Assembly (NCBI RefSeq): GCF_025698545.1
Contig: NC_068576.1
Coordinates: 50,626,390 to 50,690,389 of the forward strand
Origin: Gossypium raimondii
Lineage: Eukaryota > Streptophyta > Magnoliopsida > Malvales > Malvaceae
Reading direction: 5' to 3'
DNA: 64,000 nt
Below the pieces are notes generated by a model, which saw nothing but the letters and a program-made list of their open reading frames with translations, made no database searches and was not told the origin of the DNA. How positions within the stretch are numbered: position 1 is the stretch's first letter; every line of letters starts with the position of its first letter. Positions 15,085 to 27,218 of this stretch are shown piece by piece. A program made the translations under genes and the position numbers.

Positions 15085-16404
15085 TTAATGAAAATTGTGT
15101 GTATTTCGAATCACTCTAATGAATGGTAGAGTTGTGCTCTTTGATGATTGAGGGGGAGCAACCTTGAGCTCTAAAAGATCATCTGTTGATGAAGAAGCAC
15201 CAGGGTCTGCTGTAAACATGTTGTCCTGAACCGACCAGGGAGAAGGGTGATCAGACGGTGCACAGACATCTACATTTGCAACGGCTTTACTGAAGTAATC
15301 ATGGCAATATCCGGCATAATTCATTGCATTCAGGAATGGCAGAGACTGCATCATATTCGGAGTTACTTCTGCCTGTTAAAAACATTAATTCATGAAGTTA
15401 TCTATGTAGGGTAATCTGAGAGGGAAATTGCAGATAGGTACTTACCATGTGTTGAATCGTTTGATTATAAGTTGGGGAACTAGGCAATGCAATCATCGAC
15501 ATAAGTGGACGATCATCGGAGCAAAGATGTGGGAGTCGGTTCACAATCTGAGATGAATCTCTAGTACTGGGTTCTTTTGAGGGGGAACCCCAAGGACATT
15601 CATTCTGTGAAATTTAAACCATGTAACTCTAGTCATCAACATGAACAAATTAAACTGTACATACAAACATGTTGTAAGAATGGGATTAAGAGGTAATACC
15701 GATTCGGATTTGGATTCTTGAAAAGACATGTCAAATAAGCTTGGTCTGCGTTTCTTCCTATTATTCCCTGCAGCTTGCAGCCTGAGAAAATACTTTTGTG
15801 CATGGCTTGCAACTTGAACTGGGGTCCTACTTGTTACATAATTCTTTGAAATTCCTCTCCAATCACCTTTTCCCAGTTTTCTCAACCCTTCCAAGAACAT
15901 TCTATGCTCCTCTTCCGTCCATGGCTTCGCTGTTCCAGAAAAACAAAACATTCCCAGTGTTTTACAGTACAGTTTACAAGTTATATACCAGAAAAAAAAG
16001 GAATAAATTGAAATTTTTGTCATAATCAAATACATGTTTATTTATGTTCCAAATATATGAAAGAAGATAGAAAAAGCAAGTGATGATTCCCATTCCAAAT
16101 ACAGAACTCATTGAGTACCTCTTTTGATGTCATGGGCTGCTGCATTGTGGTTCTCAGAATGAGTGTGTCCTTCAGAAAAATACCCATCATCCACACCACC
16201 ACCATTGTTATGGTTTTCAGCATGGAAGGGCAGATTTCCCATACTAAAACTTCTCTGCATCAAACATTCTTGAGTTTGAGCCATGGCAGCTATATTCACC
16301 CCAAAAAGCTTTACATAACCCCCCTTCCCATTACTACAAGTTCTGGAATTATGGCCATTATGTCCGCAATGAGAACACTTTCTCCCTGTTCCCTTGGCCA
16401 TCAT
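15085..16404 (-). CDS. SHAQKYF-type MYB-related transcription factor with CCHC zinc knuckle, four exons, 320 aa
   Basis: Exons on the minus strand are 16404-16119, 15929-15700, 15604-15446 and 15372-15085; all junctions are GT-AG and in phase, giving 321 codons with stop. A zinc knuckle C-x2-C-x4-H-x4-C sits at residues 10-23, followed by VKLFGVNI (31-38), an R/KLFGV motif known in plants as a transcriptional repression motif. The single MYB repeat spans about 96-147 with [20 protein letters not shown] and the SHAQKYF signature at 137-143, then a basic [10 protein letters not shown] segment. This is the MYBS/KUA1 class of nuclear I-box (TATCCA)-binding factors. The Met pair at 16404/16401 is preferred over an upstream in-frame Met at 16521, because family members start just before the knuckle. 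The C-terminal half is Ser/Pro-rich and unrecognised. Confidence 0.92.
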
Positions 16405-16531
16405 CACTGAATTTCTGGTTGATTCAAAAAGTGAAAAAGGAAAGCAAGGATTTATAGGCGATTTTCTTGTCAAAGTGTGGAGCATGGAAAGATTTGATAC
16501 GCAGATGTTATGTAATTTCATTTGAGAACAT

Positions 16532-16539
16532 TATATATA
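16532..16539 (-). promoter_or_regulatory. Candidate TATA box of the MYB gene
   Basis: A TATATATA core lies about 130 bp upstream of the chosen start codon, a normal plant distance allowing for a leader of about 100 bp. It lies upstream of both candidate Met codons. This is sequence-based only. Confidence 0.5.
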
Positions 16540-16559
16540 AAGATTTTGATTAATTAAAG

Positions 16560-18335
16560 CTGGGAAACCTTGGTCTGCAAGTATTACGATCTATATTAAA
16601 TTATCCAAGATTGTTTTCTCTTATCAACTAATAAATATAACCTAAATATATTTAAACATTTATCCAATTTAGCTGTTTATTATTATTTAAGAGCAGATAA
16701 TCCTCTAATTGAAAAGGTTTCACAGATAATTCAACTTTCATATTCCATTTTTTTAATATTTTATCCAAATTTAAGAGAGTGTTGCAAGTTGAATAACAAT
16801 GTTTGATACCAATGTGTTGAGATAATTATATTTTCAGACTACATTTATCCAACATAAGATAAAATTTCGATATTTTATGCTGGGATTGGAAACTTGAATT
16901 TGTGAAATTTTAAAGTATTTTAATATATTAAGTTTCTTTTAACAACAATTGTATCACCGTATAACCAAATTATGAAGTGCGATGGTCCTTTTCTTTTCTT
17001 TCTAATCATCTATATTATAATTTAACACATTTCAAACAAATTAATATTTTTATCTTGTATAAAACCATTAAAAGTTACAAATTATGAGGTTAACTCAATT
17101 TTTCCACTACACCCGATGTGTCATTTGATTCCTTTTTTTTTTTCAATAGTATCACATTAAACTTTTCACATCTACATTATTACTTTCAAATCATGGTGGG
17201 ACCAACAGAATAGGAAGAATACAAAAGGCATGGAATATTATATAGGAATGTCATACTTAATATCCAGCATATCTTCCATCTTTATTGACAACTCCATAGT
17301 AACATTTTCAATTTTCGATGCCCAAGCATCATCATCTCATCAGTTTTTTTATCGTTGAAATCCACCTTTTCAGAAATCTATACTTGATCTTGTTAACCTG
17401 AATTTTCCTCAATATCCTCCTGTTTTGTATCCAATAAAAGCTGCCAAACAGGTGTAACCCTTCTTAATGACAAATAATTCAACAAATGTATAAACTATAA
17501 TAACACTACAATTTTAACTATTTCAACCTTTCTTAATAACAAACAATCTAACAAAATTAAAATTAATGAAAATTATACACGATATCAGCTCACAACAACA
17601 TAATTTTGGCTATAAAAACTCATGGTTGCTATCATAATACTATTTTATGACATAGTTTTGATTGTGAGAGGATCATGAATGAGGCTATCTTGAAATATGG
17701 TTGATTTTTTAACCATTTTTCTCCTCTTCTCCCTCAACAAAACCCTATCACTTAAGGGGATCAACTAACTGGCTGTGATTGAAGCCAACTTCTTCAATTC
17801 AAACATTAGAGTTGAGTTATTGTGAGTGGTGGAATTTTAGAATATCATAAATGAATAATTAAATAATGTATTGTGTAGATACAATTTAATAAATACATTA
17901 AAATTCCACACTCGTGAACATAAAGAAGAAATTTGAAAACAAGTTTAGAGTACATATATTAATTAAGAGTCAAAAAGGCAATCAGAATACAGCAAGTATA
18001 AAAATTACAAATCATATTCATAATGATGTCTGTCGTCTCAGTCTATTGCAGTTTTCTTTTTGTTTTTAAAAAATCATAAATTGATAATGTAAAATCGTTT
18101 TACTGTGATTAATCACTGGAACCATGGTCTCCTTGATGCACGGACCATTTTGATTTACCAAAATAATTTTCTTTAAGTCAACTGAAAATTGAATTACTAA
18201 ATATACTGTTGATAAGCAACAATGATGTAGAAATGATGATAACCAATCATCGAATCATCCAATACTAACCTTATCCATAGGTTAAGTCAGCTCGAAATTT
18301 TCATCTTCTCCGCCTACCCTCCCACCATGGCTCAA
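16560..18335. other. AT-rich intergenic DNA upstream of the MYB gene
   Basis: No gene or clear element was seen in about 1.8 kb. The region is very AT-rich, without long open frames on either strand. Confidence 0.5.
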
Positions 18336-18617
18336 AAGTTTCAATTCACTAAAGTATACCAACAATCACTAAACTTTGAAAAGTTACAACTCAATCACTA
18401 AATTTAAAAAAAATAATCAATCAGTCACCAAAAATCATTTTCTGTAACAGATGTAACGAAGACACTGATGTGGCACGTTAACTAGCCACGGTAAAAACCC
18501 AATTTAAAAACCCTAGCTGATGGAAGAACAAGAAGCAGAAAGAAGAAAAAGAGATACCCACTATTGATTTGAGTTTTCTCTTTCATTTTCTTTGTTGATT
18601 TTCCTGGCATCCAAACA

Positions 18618-18974
18618 ATGAAGAGTTTAGCCCTCCACTACTCCTTTATTGGCGTCGCCACCACCACCACTCCTTTCTCACTTAATCCCGACATTTTCCT
18701 CCATTTCCGCTCTAAACCCATCTCCAAAGCATCCCTGCCGTCCATTTTCATGCCATCTTCTTCATTCCCCGCCCTCTGATCCCCTCTCAATTCTCTCTTG
18801 TTTTCCCCTCTTTCCAAACGGAGAAACCTTTTACTTTTCCTTACCCGTGCCACTTCTCAAAACGACAACGACCCACCACCTCAAACAACACCTTCTCCTC
18901 CTCCGTCGCTGCAAGGAGCTAAACTCCTCCCTTTCCTTATCTCAATTTTAATAGGCAATAGCAATAAGGGATGA
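18618..18974 (+). pseudogene. First-exon fragment of a plastid 2-oxoglutarate/malate (dicarboxylate) transporter
   Basis: From ATG 18618 the frame starts MKSLALHYSFIGVATTTTPF, a Ser/Thr-rich transit-like peptide, and later gives FLTRATSQNDNDPPP and SLQGAKLLPFLISILIG. This matches the transit-peptide/mature junction of plant DiT1 transporters, where a Pro-rich stretch leads to xGAKLxPLxxSxxxG at the start of the first membrane segment. An in-frame TGA lies at about 18777-18779, and homology stops after LIG, where the first exon would end. Only the N-terminal exon is present, so this is a captured or broken fragment, not a working gene. The identification comes from recalled family sequence and is moderate. 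Confidence 0.55.
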
Positions 18975-19195
18975 AAAATAAAAACAGTGAGAGAGCAAGA
19001 ACTTGAGACAACCCTTTGGTGCTTCAATGGAAATAGAAGCAGAAGATGAAAGATGACCGTTATGCCATGGATGATGCTTTCAACAGCTTCAAAAACTCTT
19101 CTAAAACCCTTTTTGAAAACATTAGTGGATGATTAATTTGCCACTTCTCGATAACGTTAGTGACTGATTTATTATTTCACTACACCAAAACAGGC

Positions 19196-19520
19196 TTTTA
19201 GCGGCGTTTTTAGCGGCGTTTCGACAAAAAATGCCACTAAGAATCAAGCATTAGCGGCACTTTTATAAAACGCCGCTAAAGGTTTAGCATTAGCGGCGCT
19301 TTTTGGAAAACGCCGCTAAAAATAAGCATTAGCGGCGTTTTTCGAAAAGCGCCGCAAAAAGCCTAAGCCCAACGACATTGTTTTCTGAGTTTTTGAGGCA
19401 TTTAGCGGTATTTTTGAAAAAGCGCCACTAATGCTTGGGCCTTTAGCGGCGTTTTTATAAAAGCGCCACTAATACTCGGCCTTTAGCGGCGTTTTTGAAA
19501 AAACGCCGCTAATAATAATA
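19196..19520. repeat. Left sub-terminal TAGCGGCG repeats of the CACTA element
   Basis: Roughly ten copies of TTAGCGGCGTTTTT-like units occur in alternating orientation, giving hairpin pairs such as AGCGGCGTTTTTGAAAAAAC followed by GCCGCT. A matching array occupies the right end at 27990-28215. Confidence 0.85.
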
Positions 19521-21727
19521 AAATCTAAATTTTTTCAAAATGACGCCGTTTTAATAGAAGAAGTTAAATTTATTAGTGGCACAAAAATAAACATTACCTG
19601 CATTTTTTATAAAAACGCCATAAAAAAATTTCGCTTCCCGAGGATTCATCCCAAAATTTCCCCCTTGAATTTATTTCACTTTTAAAAACGCCACATAAAA
19701 ACCCCCAATTTCACTTTTAAAAATTCTCCGCCTAGTTGTCTTGCTCCTTCTCTCGTACAAATTTCACTCTTCCTTGTTTAATTTATTTCAATTTTGTTTT
19801 GAATAAATTTCAATTTCATTTTTACATCCGCCGCTGCAAGTGCAAATCCAAGGGCTTCCATCTTTCGATTCCAAAAATTTTCCTTTTTCTCCTTGTAGAT
19901 CCTTCTTCGATTCATTGTTCTTTTTTCATTTTTCATTTCATTTCAGAATTTTAAAAAAAAATTGTTTTTGAATACTGTTTTGGTTCAGTGAGGAAAGCGC
20001 CGAGCTTTGTGGTAGTCAGATCTGATGGAACCATGAACTTCGATTTTCATTCTTGGGATTTTCATTCTTGGAATTTTTGTGAGTGTTTCTGTATTAGGTT
20101 TTAAGAAGCCGAACTAATAGCCTTGCTTAGCAGCAAGCACTACATACCAACGCCAGCTAAAGATGGAGACGGAGAACTAGAACCCTTTTCAACTTGATGT
20201 GAGAAATCTCCTCGCTTTTAACCCGCTTTCACAACTTTCCTTCCTCCCCACTTCTGGTTTGCCCTTTTGTTCCTTCATAATAATTATTGTTTTTGTAGTA
20301 GTTTGCCTCGGTTTGATTTTTTAGATGATCCGTTATATGGATATTTTTCGCTTTCTCTTTGGGGTATTTTTTATTGGAATCATGAGAAATTTCTTAGGGC
20401 AAAGGTGATTTGGAGCTCTAAAATAAATTGAATAGCCATGCACTATGATACTTATTTCCTTCAAACTTGGTTAAGATAGTTTTTTTCTTCAAAGCATGAA
20501 CTGCAGATTTTTGTTTTGCTTATTTGATCCGTAAAAAATGTGGAATTTTGTTCCTTTTTGGTTTTACCCATTCTTTGAATATATGTAGAAATTGACATTG
20601 CTATTTTCTAGAGTAAAGATTTTTTGCTCCTTTTTTTGGTCAATATCTTAATCATATTCCACACATACTATTAGTCTTATTCCAACCTGTAATTCCAATT
20701 CTTTGATGGCATTCCCTTGTACCCTAATATTTATGTCATTTTAGCAGTTTAAATGTTAGCCTATGATTTTACATATCATGCTTATGGGTGTCGATGGTTG
20801 CTGGAATTAAACTTTGATCTTTTTTCTATAAGCATCATTTTCATCCAAACTTTCTAGTTCTTTATGAGGAGATGATGTAACACTCCTAACCCGTATACGT
20901 CGATAAATTAGGGTTACGAAGCGTTACCAGATAAAACGCAACTTAACACAGACATTCAGTAGAATTCAAGAATTTTACATTTATATTAAATTAGTCAAAT
21001 ATGAAGTAAGTATAATTATAAATTTTACTTTAACCTTTTTTAACAAAACATAACATTTCAGTTCAGTTAAATGTAAGAAAAATAAACTAGTTTCATATGG
21101 CTGTTAATTATATATATACAGTACATTAAAGTACGACTCCCAAAATTTTATTTAGCCTATATATGCCATAAGTTAAAATTTAAACGTTTTAATACCGAGA
21201 TAGTAGATAGAGTGATGATCTTCGCTAACAATCCCCGAGTCTGCAGATTGGTTTTTAACTATAAAACAAATGGACAAAAACAATCAAAGTAAGCTTTTAT
21301 AGCTTAGTAAGTTTATAGCATATCTAAAATACATATAAACGAACATATGTATAAACATTATATGCTTATAATCAAGTTACGTACATAATCATTAATTGCA
21401 TATACTAATTTCTAATATACTTATCATTTGCATTTCATCGAATGCATATCTATGATCTTTCAAATACATAAGTCAAAAGCTTATATTTTTACTTATCAAC
21501 TACATGAACCAAATGCACATTTATACTTCTAATCCACATGTGCCGAATGCATACATGTATATTTAACAATTTTCATAACAACCAATATATGTGCCTATTC
21601 ACTAAACACATAGATCCAAACTTTTATATGTTCATCAAATACATATAAATAAATGTTCATACACTTATCCATTACATATAACCAAAATCATATGTATATA
21701 TCAAATGCATATAATCACTTAATTTAA

Positions 21728-21940
21728 CAGATTCACCGGCACTTAGCCTGCTAGGCTTATAGCCTGATTCTGGCACTTAACCTGCTAGGTTTATAACCTG
21801 ATTCAGATCACCGGCACTTAGCCTGCTAGGTTTATAACCTGATTCAGATCATCGGCACTTAGCCTGCTAGGTTTATAACCTGATTTAGATCACCGGCACT
21901 TAGCCTGCTAGACGTATAGTCTGAATAATTTCACTGGCAA
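21728..21940. repeat. 41-bp tandem repeat, about five copies, within the solo LTR
   Basis: The unit contains CCGGCACTTAGCCTGCTAGG followed by TTTATAACCTGATTCAGATCA. The copies differ by a few substitutions; the last diverges to AGACGTATAGTCTGA. The array lies mid-LTR. Confidence 0.85.
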
Positions 21941-22127
21941 TAAATCCGATTGGTACTGAGCTTTAACAAAAGAATTTCAATTCACAGAAGTTGTATCTCA
22001 TATTTGTATATAAAATCCACATAAAATTCAGCTCAATATTCATAACTTATATCTTTAAAACACATGGATATATATAAATCCCAATCATCAAATCTAACTT
22101 AAATAATTCAATAATTCAACCAAACAC

Positions 22128-22128
<1 letters not shown>

Positions 22129-22173
<45 letters not shown>
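22129..22173. repeat. (TA)n microsatellite
   Basis: This is an uninterrupted run of about twenty TA units. Shorter TA runs follow at about 22463-22486 and 22520-22543 within the same LTR. Confidence 0.9.
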
Positions 22174-24734
22174 CCTCATACTTTAGATTCCACTACTAAT
22201 ATCATAAGATTTAACTTATAATATACTATGTACTTTTAACATTTGAATTTCATATATACCTATATAATTTCATATACCTTTTCAATACAAGATCTTATAC
22301 ATGTACATATATACATATTCGAATCTAACAAATATATATTACTCTATGCTTATATTCAAACAAGAACTTGTACTTTTATACATTATACACATACATATTC
22401 AAATTAACACACATATATATAAATATAATTTCATACCTATACTTAATATAATTATTTATTCATATATATATATATATATATATATGCTTATGCAATCCAA
22501 CTTATACAAATATTTGATACATATATATATATATATATATATCTTTATATATATCTCTATTCGAATATCATGTAAACATATAAAACAATTAACATTAACT
22601 AAATTAAAACTTTATTGACATATATACATACCTATGTTCGAATACATCACATGCCTATAGTTCCATACCTAAATTATTTACAAAGACATTGATGTATATA
22701 TATTTGTATATTCATACTCATCCGAACCTAACACATATATATACATAATTTTCATACTTCTCATTCGACTTATATACTTTTAATTTTAACTCAACATAAA
22801 TACATTTGATATTCATACATGTAATATAAACTGATTTAATAAAATTAAATAGCTAATAAACTTACCTCGGATATCAACGGACACGATCGACTATTCAACT
22901 ACTTTCGTTTTTCCCCGATCCAAATCTGTTTTCTTCGTTTCTCGATCTAAACATATTCAAATTTAATTTTTTTTATTCATAAAAACATTCAATTAAATCC
23001 AAAAATACATAAATGGGCAAATTACTATTTTGCCCCTAACATTTTACACTTTTTACAATTTAGTCCTATTTGCTCAAAACACAAAATATACAAAATTTGA
23101 CTACACTCCTTTAGGGCCTAATATTCCTAGTATCTTTACAAGCCCATACATTTCATTTATTTCACATTTTAACCCCTCAAAAATTTATTTTTACAATTTA
23201 ACCCTAATTACTCAAATTCATCAAAAATTCAAAGACAAAACATATTAATCTTTCTCATATCTTTCATATTTCATCATCAACTATCACAAAGCTCAAGCAT
23301 TCATCAATGGTGCATCTCAAAATCATCAACAATTCATAAAATTAAGGCATGGGTTTTAAAGTATTCGAAACAACGATCTCAAAAACGTAAAAATTATCGA
23401 AAACCGAACAAAAACGAACCTTGAATTTAAGCTTGAATATGACTGAAACTTGACTAAGCTTTAATGGCTTTCTTCCTTCTTGGTTTCGGCTAAGAAATAT
23501 GATAATAATCTAATGTTTTATGCTTTTAACTATCTTATATTATAATATTTGTTAATTACTAATTTAGCCTTATTTAAATAAATATAACTTATATATATAA
23601 TAAGGTTAGTTTTGTCCTTAGCCATCCACTAACTATTTAGTGGTCTAATTGCATGTTTAAACCTTCCAAATAAAAAGACAACAACAAATAGATACTTTTA
23701 ACTTTAACCCCTAAATTTTTTATTTTTACGCGATTAAGTCCTTTGTATTTAATCAGTTACTCAAACAACAAAATTTAAACACGAAAATTTCACACAATCA
23801 AAGTCACACATAGTAAACTCCCAAAGTAATATTAAAATATTTTTTGACTTAGATTTGTGGTCCCGAAACCACTATGTCCGATTAGGGTCGAAATCGAGCT
23901 GTCACAGATGAGAAGCTTGATGAACACGGGGATGGTTATGAAACAAAGGATAATAGTGATATGTACTTGGACAAAGATGGGGAAGATCGTGAAATGAATG
24001 TAAAGATCTTAATTTATTGCATTTTTTTTGTTCTTACGATTCTGTCTTCTTTTCTAGTGGGTTGTTCGGGAGTCCTAAAAAATCATTTGGGCAGATCTTA
24101 ACTTGAGGCAATTGCTGCGTTTGCAACATAGACACCTGATTTTGTGCATTTGAGAATTAATCCTTATTTTGGAGTTTGGGCTTCTTGCTTCTTGGTTTAG
24201 TTCTCTTTTCTACTGTTATAATGGTGGTTTTAATATTCTTATGCGTCAATTTTTTCTACAATTGCAATAGACAGAGCTATATTTTTAGAATTTCTTTCTG
24301 GCCAAACTATTGCTCTCTTTCTGTAAGTGAAAAATTGGAAAAGGTTATATAATTTAAAGATTAGTTATCCATGTGAGTCTGTATAAAAAAATTATACATG
24401 TAAGTCAAATTTTAAGAGATTATGAAATCAGTAAAATATTTGGTGAAGAAAGGAAAATCGTAACAAATGTAACAAAATCATAGTTGATCTCAAGCTGTTA
24501 AACTTTTATAAGTAGGCATCAACCCTTCACTTTCTCTTGAGTTGCATACTTAAACTCTCCCTTACAGCAGTTTTGGATAACTCTTACGTTCTCCAAAAGG
24601 GTTTCTATTGAAAGAGTGGTGGTGTCCTACAAATGGAGGAGTTGTCGGTTGGCCACCCTGTTGGGTAGCACAGACAAGGACTATCAATACACCCATTTTT
24701 GGATCACCTTTTCTTTTCTAGTGAGGTACACTAG

Positions 24735-24737
<3 letters not shown>

Positions 24738-24793
<56 letters not shown>
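24738..24793. repeat. (ATT)n microsatellite in the CACTA interior
   Basis: About eighteen ATT units; the poly-isoleucine frame across it is an artefact. Confidence 0.9.
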
Positions 24794-25369
24794 TGTTGTT
24801 ACTAATTAGTTAAGAAATGAAGTTGAATTTAAGTTGCTATTAGTTCTATGGTGATGATAAATAATTTGTTTGTGGGATGATAAATGTGCAGTTTCTTATT
24901 TAGATTCTGTAGACTATTTTGCTGTAGTTTCTTATTTAATAATTTGTTTGTGGGATTATGTTAAAAGATCATGCTGGAAAATATGCGACTGGAAATGAAG
25001 TTTCCATGGTTAGTTTCATTCTCTCCTGTTTATACATGCCTTTGAATTAATGTGGTTTGATTTTATTTTATTTTTATTTTTTTTGAGGGGGTGCTTCCTG
25101 CAGCAATATGTGATTAAGAAAATGTAAATCAAGCATCATCTAGATGCCATTCTGCCCCTGAACTATATATGCCTTTTGATTTCAGATGAAATGAGTTAGC
25201 AATAGATCTAAGTTCTGTTTTACTTAGCTAATATCATCTTCTGTTGCTTGTTATGAAACCCTTTTAGAAGTTCACTCCTAATGTACTGTAGAATAAGAAA
25301 TATCTGAAACTATTTATTTTGAAATGTTCTGAATAATACATAAATATGGCCTGTTGACTTTGTTTGCAG

Positions 25370-25429
25370 GCAGATCTGTTTCTAGCACCACATATTCTGG
25401 CTGGGATTGAACGATTTAATGTTGACATG
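25370..25429 (+). other. Exon-like segment of unknown origin inside the CACTA element
   Basis: A 60-base open stretch between TTTGCAG and GTAATC reads ADLFLAPHILAGIERFNVDM. It has clean splice-like edges and sits just before the nardilysin-like fragment, but I do not recognise the protein. It may be a third captured exon. Similar unassigned coding-like pieces are at about 26683-26742 and 27560-27650. Confidence 0.35.
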
Positions 25430-25542
25430 GTAATCTGCTTATTCCATTAACTACTAGTTTCTGCATCCAATTGATATTTGTTCACTTTTAACTCATTTAT
25501 GTCTACTGGCATGAAAAATAGGAACTTTCATTGTCTTAAATG

Positions 25543-26272
25543 GAAGGAAACAAGAAGAGCCTGGTTGATGCTGTTGAGAAAGGGATTGATCTACGCAAAC
25601 AAATACTAGAACTATATAATGATTATTACCATGGCAGACTGATGAAGCTAGTGGTAATTGGTGGTGGTAAGTTACTTTGCTGTGATTCTCTAGATTTGTG
25701 GCCATTGTTTACTCTCTCTTTCTAGTCTCTGAGGGTAACAGTGCTTTTAACTTGGATGGCATTTATTTTCACTGCCTCTTTTTTCCTCCATTTCTGTCCA
25801 AAATTTTGTTTTATTTTTCGTATCCATTTTACCTTGTTTAGACAGCTGAATTTTTTAACTAATTTTTTTAAGTTTATAAGCTTAAACATACTTCAGCATT
25901 TTATTCTAATTTTTTGAAGGAATTTCAGTGCTTATTGTACATATGTCAGTTGGAAGAAAATTATGGTGTAATTGTTATCTAAATTATTTGTTTACATCTT
26001 TAATGGCATAATCATGATAATACTTTTTGATGGTGCAGAGTCTTTGGATGTACTTCAGCACTAGGTTGTTGAATTATTTTCTGACGTCAGACAAGGTTCT
26101 CAAGGAAAGCCAGAGTTTAAGGTGGAAGTTCCTGTCTGGAAAGCTGGTAAACTTTACAGGTTAGAGGCAGTTAAGGATGTCTATATCCTTGAATTAAGGT
26201 GGGCACTGCCTTGTCTTTTGCAAGCGTATCTGAAGAAACCAGAAGATTATCTGGCTCATCTTCTTGGCCATG
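25543..26272 (+). pseudogene. Captured fragment of a nardilysin-like M16 metalloprotease gene (two exons plus intron)
   Basis: Exon A (25543-25666) reads EGNKKSLVDAVEKGIDLRKQ, then ILELYNDYYHGRLMKLVVIGG. Exon B (26039-26272) reads ESLDVLQH, then VVELFSDVRQGSQGKPEFKV, KLYRLEAVKDVYILELRWAL and KKPEDYLAHLLGH. These match the region of plant nardilysin-like proteases just after the catalytic N-terminal domain. The GT-AG intron between them is kept, so capture was at the DNA level. In exon B the codon after LQH is TAG where family members have Trp. A donor (GTATGT) follows exon B, but no later exon of the family was found. It lies inside the CACTA element and cannot make a protease. Confidence 0.85.
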
Positions 26273-27116
26273 GTATGTAATTCTGTGTTATCCTAATGCT
26301 TAAGTAGTAGGTTGCTCATGGAAATAATAATAACCAAGAAAAGAATGCATGTGCAAATATGAAGAAAATGTGAACTATCCAGTTTTGATGCCTTATAAGT
26401 AATAAGTTATTCTTGATTTGCCTGTAAATGTGGATGCTATTTTTCATTTGCTTCAATTTCTATGCTTGCTTCAATTTCCATGCCTTACAATAACTAATAT
26501 GGTTGCTACTATTCCCTTCATGTTTAGAGCCATAGAAAAGATAAACAATGCTTCGATCTTAGTTTCATGTTTATTCCTTGAAGTTCTTTAGAAATCCATT
26601 ATTAACTGATGGCTTTATATTGGGTCCTCAATTCAGCTGTTTAAAATCTATATATATTTTTATAATTTGCTATGTTATTCAGACTTGGATATGTCCTTGG
26701 AGGATCATATCCCAGTACCTTTGTTTGCATATGTGCTGGACACGGGTGCTTTAAATAAAATGAAGAGTGCTTTAAATAAAATGTTTACTCTTTATCACTT
26801 TCTAGAAAGTCTGAGCCAATGCACAATGAAATGTGTGTCCATTTTATTTTAATTTCTTAATTTTCATCAGCTTTAGATCATGTCAATTTATATTTTTGTT
26901 ATGCAAGCAAGGCCGAAGTTATATATTAGTATTCAGAAGGAAAGTTTAATGGTGTTTTCCTTTCAATTTTGTATTGGCATAAGCTAAACATGGTCATATT
27001 AAGTTTTCAACATTCGGGAAACTTTACGTGCAGCTGGGACTTAGGAAGCTTGCAATGAATCTTTTACGTTTAAACTGGCTTTTTTATGGATCTAATTGTC
27101 AGACAATTCGGTGCAG

Positions 27117-27218
27117 GGTCACAACGTTATACTTATATCAAATCATCAGACTGAAGCTGACCCAATCATCATCTCATTGTTGCTTGAGAAAGCAAATCTG
27201 CATATTGCTGAGAACATG
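27117..27218 (+). pseudogene. Captured exon of plastid glycerol-3-phosphate acyltransferase (ATS1-like)
   Basis: One 102-base exon flanked by AG (GTGCAG) and GT reads [20 protein letters not shown], then [14 protein letters not shown]. It contains the acyltransferase block NHQTEAD, the H-x4-D catalytic motif of stromal GPAT. The rest of the gene is absent, so this is an isolated captured exon inside the CACTA element. Family match is from recalled sequence; the exact motif and exon edges make it fairly sure. Confidence 0.8.

Larger units (their letters stand above)
20876..23906 (-). mobile_element. Solo Gypsy-type LTR (3.0 kb) inside the CACTA element, flanked by GATGA
   Basis: It begins TGTAACACTCCTAACCCGTA and ends GAGCTGTCACA; the 5-bp sequence GATGA lies on both sides (20871-20875; 23907-23911). 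Read on the minus strand it matches the LTR at 57248-59875 at both ends: a GTGGTTTCGGGACCACAAAT-type start and a GGGTTAGGAGTGTTACA end. No internal coding region lies between the ends, so it is a solo LTR left by recombination. It contains a 41-bp tandem repeat and several (TA)n runs. Confidence 0.85.

Noticed and set aside
18649-18951. 100-codon Pro/Ser-rich ORF as a gene
   Set aside because: It is in another frame of the DiT1-like fragment; the frame from 18618 gives the recognisable family sequence.
22301-22618. 105-codon Tyr/Ile-rich ORF
   Set aside because: It is made by TA-rich repeats within the solo LTR; composition is not protein-like.
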